Shown here: one piece after another, positions 62,199 to 64,000 of the stretch
Position numbering within the stretch: position 1 is the stretch's first letter
Layout: the number at the start of each line of letters is the position of its first letter
Assembly (NCBI RefSeq): GCF_001542905.1
Contig: NZ_LOAJ01000001.1
Coordinates: forward strand, 1,116,001 to 1,180,000
From: Halorubrum aethiopicum
GTDB taxonomy: Archaea > Halobacteriota > Halobacteria > Halobacteriales > Haloferacaceae
Direction: 5' to 3'
DNA: 64,000 nt
The notes under the pieces: generated by a model
Databases searched by the model: none
What the model was told of the DNA's origin: nothing
The model's input: only the letters and a program-made list of their open reading frames with translations
Position numbers and translations under genes: made by a program

Positions 62199-63443
62199 AT
62201 GCCACGAACGATATCGGGAGAACGGTTCAGAGACCGGTTCGATCGCTTCAACGAGATCGGGGCGACGGAGCGGGGCGGCGTGAACCGGCCGACGCTCTCC
62301 GAGGAGAACGCGCGAGCGCGGGACACGCTGGTCGAGTGGTTCGAGGACGCCGGGCTCGAGGTCCGCGTCGATGAGATGGGGAACCTCTTCGGACGACGTG
62401 CGGGTCGGAACGACGACCTTCCGCCGGTGATGGTCGGATCCCACGTCGACAGCCAGTACAACGGCGGTCGGTACGACGGCGTCATCGGCGTGCTCGGCGG
62501 CCTCGAGATCGTCGAGACGCTGAACGACGCCGGCGTCGAGACGGAACGGCCGATCGAGGTGGTCTCCTGGACCAACGAGGAGGGCGTCCGGTTCCAGCCG
62601 GACATGCTGGGAAGCGGCGTGTTCGCGGGGAAGTTCGACCTCGAGTTCGCGCACTCCCTCGAGGACAAGGAGGGGAACGTGTTCGGCGAGGAACTCGAGC
62701 GGATCGGCTACCGCGGCGACGAGCCGTGTGAGCCCCGCGACCTCCACTGTTATCTCGAGCTCCACGTCGAGCAGGGGCCGAAACTCGAGGACGCCGGGCT
62801 TGCCGTCGGCGTCGTCGAGGGCGTCTACGGCTTCGTCTGGTTCGACGCCGCGTTCACGGGCAGCGCGGACCACGCCGGACCGACGCCGATGCACCTCCGG
62901 AACGACGCGCTGGTCGCGACGAGCGACGTGATCGAGTCGGTCCGACGCATCGCCGGGACGGGCGGCGACGACCTCGTGGGGACGGTCGGGTCGCTCGACG
63001 TCGACCCCAACTCGATCAACGTCATCCCGGAGCGCGTGGAGTTCACGGTCGACTTCCGCTCCTACGACGACGCCGTCGTCGACAGAGCGGCCGACCGGGT
63101 TCGCGAGGAGATCGACCACGCCGCCGCACGCGAGGGGATCGAGGCCGAACACGAGGTGATCATGCGGATCGAATCCCAGTCGTTCGACGACGACGTGGTC
63201 GAAGCGGTCGCCGACGCGGCGTCCGCGCTCGACGCCGACGCCACCCGACTCGTCAGCGGGGCGGGCCACGACGCGAGCTATCTCAACCGCGTCTGTCCGA
63301 CCGGGATGGTGTTCGTCCCCAGCGTCGGCGGCGTCAGCCACACCGAAGACGAGTTCACCGAGTGGGACGACGTCGTCACCGGCGTGAACGTCCTCCTGAA
63401 CGCGGCCGTCGAGAAGGCGAACGAACGGTCCGACGGCGAGTGA
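62199..63443 (+). CDS. M20 family Zn hydrolase (N-carbamoyl-L-amino-acid hydrolase / allantoate amidohydrolase type)
   Basis: 414 residues. Metal motifs: MVGSHVDSQYNGGRYDGVIG (His, Asp), SWTNEEGVRFQPDML (catalytic Glu and metal Glu), LELHVEQGPKLED (His), and the C-terminal VSGAGHDASYLNRV (His). The dimerisation domain lies at about residues 215-330. HVDSQYNGG and NEEG place it in the hydantoinase/carbamoylase branch. It probably deacylates or decarbamoylates N-substituted L-amino acids, complementing the D-specific deacylases. It is 121 bp upstream of deacylase copy 4 on the same strand. Confidence 0.9.
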   Translation: MPRTISGERFRDRFDRFNEIGATERGGVNRPTLSEENARARDTLVEWFEDAGLEVRVDEMGNLFGRRAGRNDDLPPVMVGSHVDSQYNGGRYDGVIGVLGGLEIVETLNDAGVETERPIEVVSWTNEEGVRFQPDMLGSGVFAGKFDLEFAHSLEDKEGNVFGEELERIGYRGDEPCEPRDLHCYLELHVEQGPKLEDAGLAVGVVEGVYGFVWFDAAFTGSADHAGPTPMHLRNDALVATSDVIESVRRIAGTGGDDLVGTVGSLDVDPNSINVIPERVEFTVDFRSYDDAVVDRAADRVREEIDHAAAREGIEAEHEVIMRIESQSFDDDVVEAVADAASALDADATRLVSGAGHDASYLNRVCPTGMVFVPSVGGVSHTEDEFTEWDDVVTGVNVLLNAAVEKANERSDGE

Positions 63444-63564
63444 ACGCCGGGGCGTCTCCCCGTCGGCGTCGGATCTTCGTCGCCGTCGAGTGAAGCGCCT
63501 CGCTCGCTCCGACCCGAGAATGGACGGGGGCGGGTTTTTCTAGGACGGAACGGGACCACCTCGC

Positions 63565-64000
63565 ATGACGGACCTGCTCATCGAGAACGCTCGGATCGTC
63601 GACGGAACGGGCGCACCGTGGTTCCGCGGTGCCGTGACCGTCGAGGACGGTCGGATCGAGTCGATACACCGCAAGTCATCTCCTGACGTCGATCCGGAAA
63701 CGACCGTCGACGCGGAGGGAAAGGTGGTGTGTCCGGGATTCATCGATACGCACTCGCATTCGGATCTGGAACTGTTCGCGGATCCCACGCTCGCGCCCAA
63801 GATCCGACAGGGGATCACCACCGAGGTACTGGGTCAGGACGGCTTCTCCATGGCTCCGATGTACCGCGAGGGCGGTGCCGACCAGTGGGCGAAACAGCTC
63901 GGCGCGCTCGCCGGCGACGTCGACGTCGAGTGGAGCTGGGGAAGCGTCGCCGACTATCTCGACGCCGTCGAGGAGAACGGCGTCGCGCCCAACGTGGCGC
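63565..64000 (+). CDS. N-acyl-D-amino-acid deacylase (copy 4, partial, QDG-type)
   Basis: The first 145 codons are present and the frame runs off the window end. MTDLLIENARIVDGTGAPWF, GFIDTHSHSDLELF and EVLGQDGFSMAPMYREGG match copy 2. DNA blocks 63581-63644 (64 bp) and 63714-63800 (87 bp) are identical to copy 2, while the sequence between them differs. This marks a recent duplication or gene conversion. It is downstream of the M20 hydrolase. Confidence 0.88.
   Translation, partial: MTDLLIENARIVDGTGAPWFRGAVTVEDGRIESIHRKSSPDVDPETTVDAEGKVVCPGFIDTHSHSDLELFADPTLAPKIRQGITTEVLGQDGFSMAPMYREGGADQWAKQLGALAGDVDVEWSWGSVADYLDAVEENGVAPNVA

Overview
The window is from a high-GC halophilic archaeon, most likely Halorubrum or a close relative. 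The evidence is the acidic proteome and the gene set: a divergent TatCo/TatCt pair, the Hef helicase-nuclease, a Tfx-type regulator, a bat-type HTH_10 regulator, archaeal pantoate kinase, DUF5305, DUF1102 and DUF5807 proteins, and short TATA-to-start distances typical of leaderless haloarchaeal mRNAs. No CRISPR array and no rRNA were seen; there is one tRNA, tRNA-Gln(TTG).

Layout. 0-8.7 kb holds core genes: the 3' end of a MutS-family gene, RidA, UvrA, an arsenate-reductase-like phosphatase, and the two TatC genes facing away from each other. 8.7-18 kb holds Hef, a metallo-hydrolase, an aspartoacylase-like enzyme, Tfx, TRAM and SWIM-type proteins and a beta-keto acid cleavage enzyme. This block is bracketed by two inverted copies of a dispersed repeat; one copy contains a chain of short perfect hairpins. 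18-21.6 kb has purL and an orphan ABC ATPase with a perfect 7-bp inverted repeat beside its TATA box. 21.6-23.5 kb has two toxin-antitoxin pairs, one with a frameshifted toxin.

23.4-32.7 kb is a surface-protein locus. It has four proteins sharing a DUF1102-like N-terminus (one with PGF-pre-PGF and C-terminal anchor regions), a membrane-tethered winged-helix regulator, a rhomboid-like protease, a SipW-type signal peptidase and a DUF5305 protein. Three of the DUF1102-like genes share an upstream CATAACGA element with an ATG at the same distance, and two share a 110-bp leader. I infer a haloarchaeal counterpart of SipW/TasA fibre systems. After tRNA-Gln comes an AT-rich accessory patch of two unknown genes. 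34.8-41 kb has an actin-like ATPase overlapping a FlaD/E-domain gene, a PAP2 phosphatase, pantoate kinase and a SufS-SufU fusion.

41-64 kb is a catabolic island that looks dedicated to D-amino acids or N-acyl-D-amino acids. It carries a DgcN/DgcA pair, a second enolase-superfamily enzyme, four N-acyl-D-amino-acid deacylases, a complete Dpp/Opp-type peptide ABC transporter, an M81 peptidase, a D-threonine-aldolase/D-serine-dehydratase-type PLP enzyme, a threonine-synthase-like enzyme, an M20 carbamoylase-type hydrolase and an HTH_10 regulator. The transporter's binding protein appears circularly permuted: its usual C-terminal lobe precedes its usual N-terminal lobe. The likely logic is peptide or acyl-amino-acid uptake, deacylation, then racemization or PLP chemistry to enter central metabolism.
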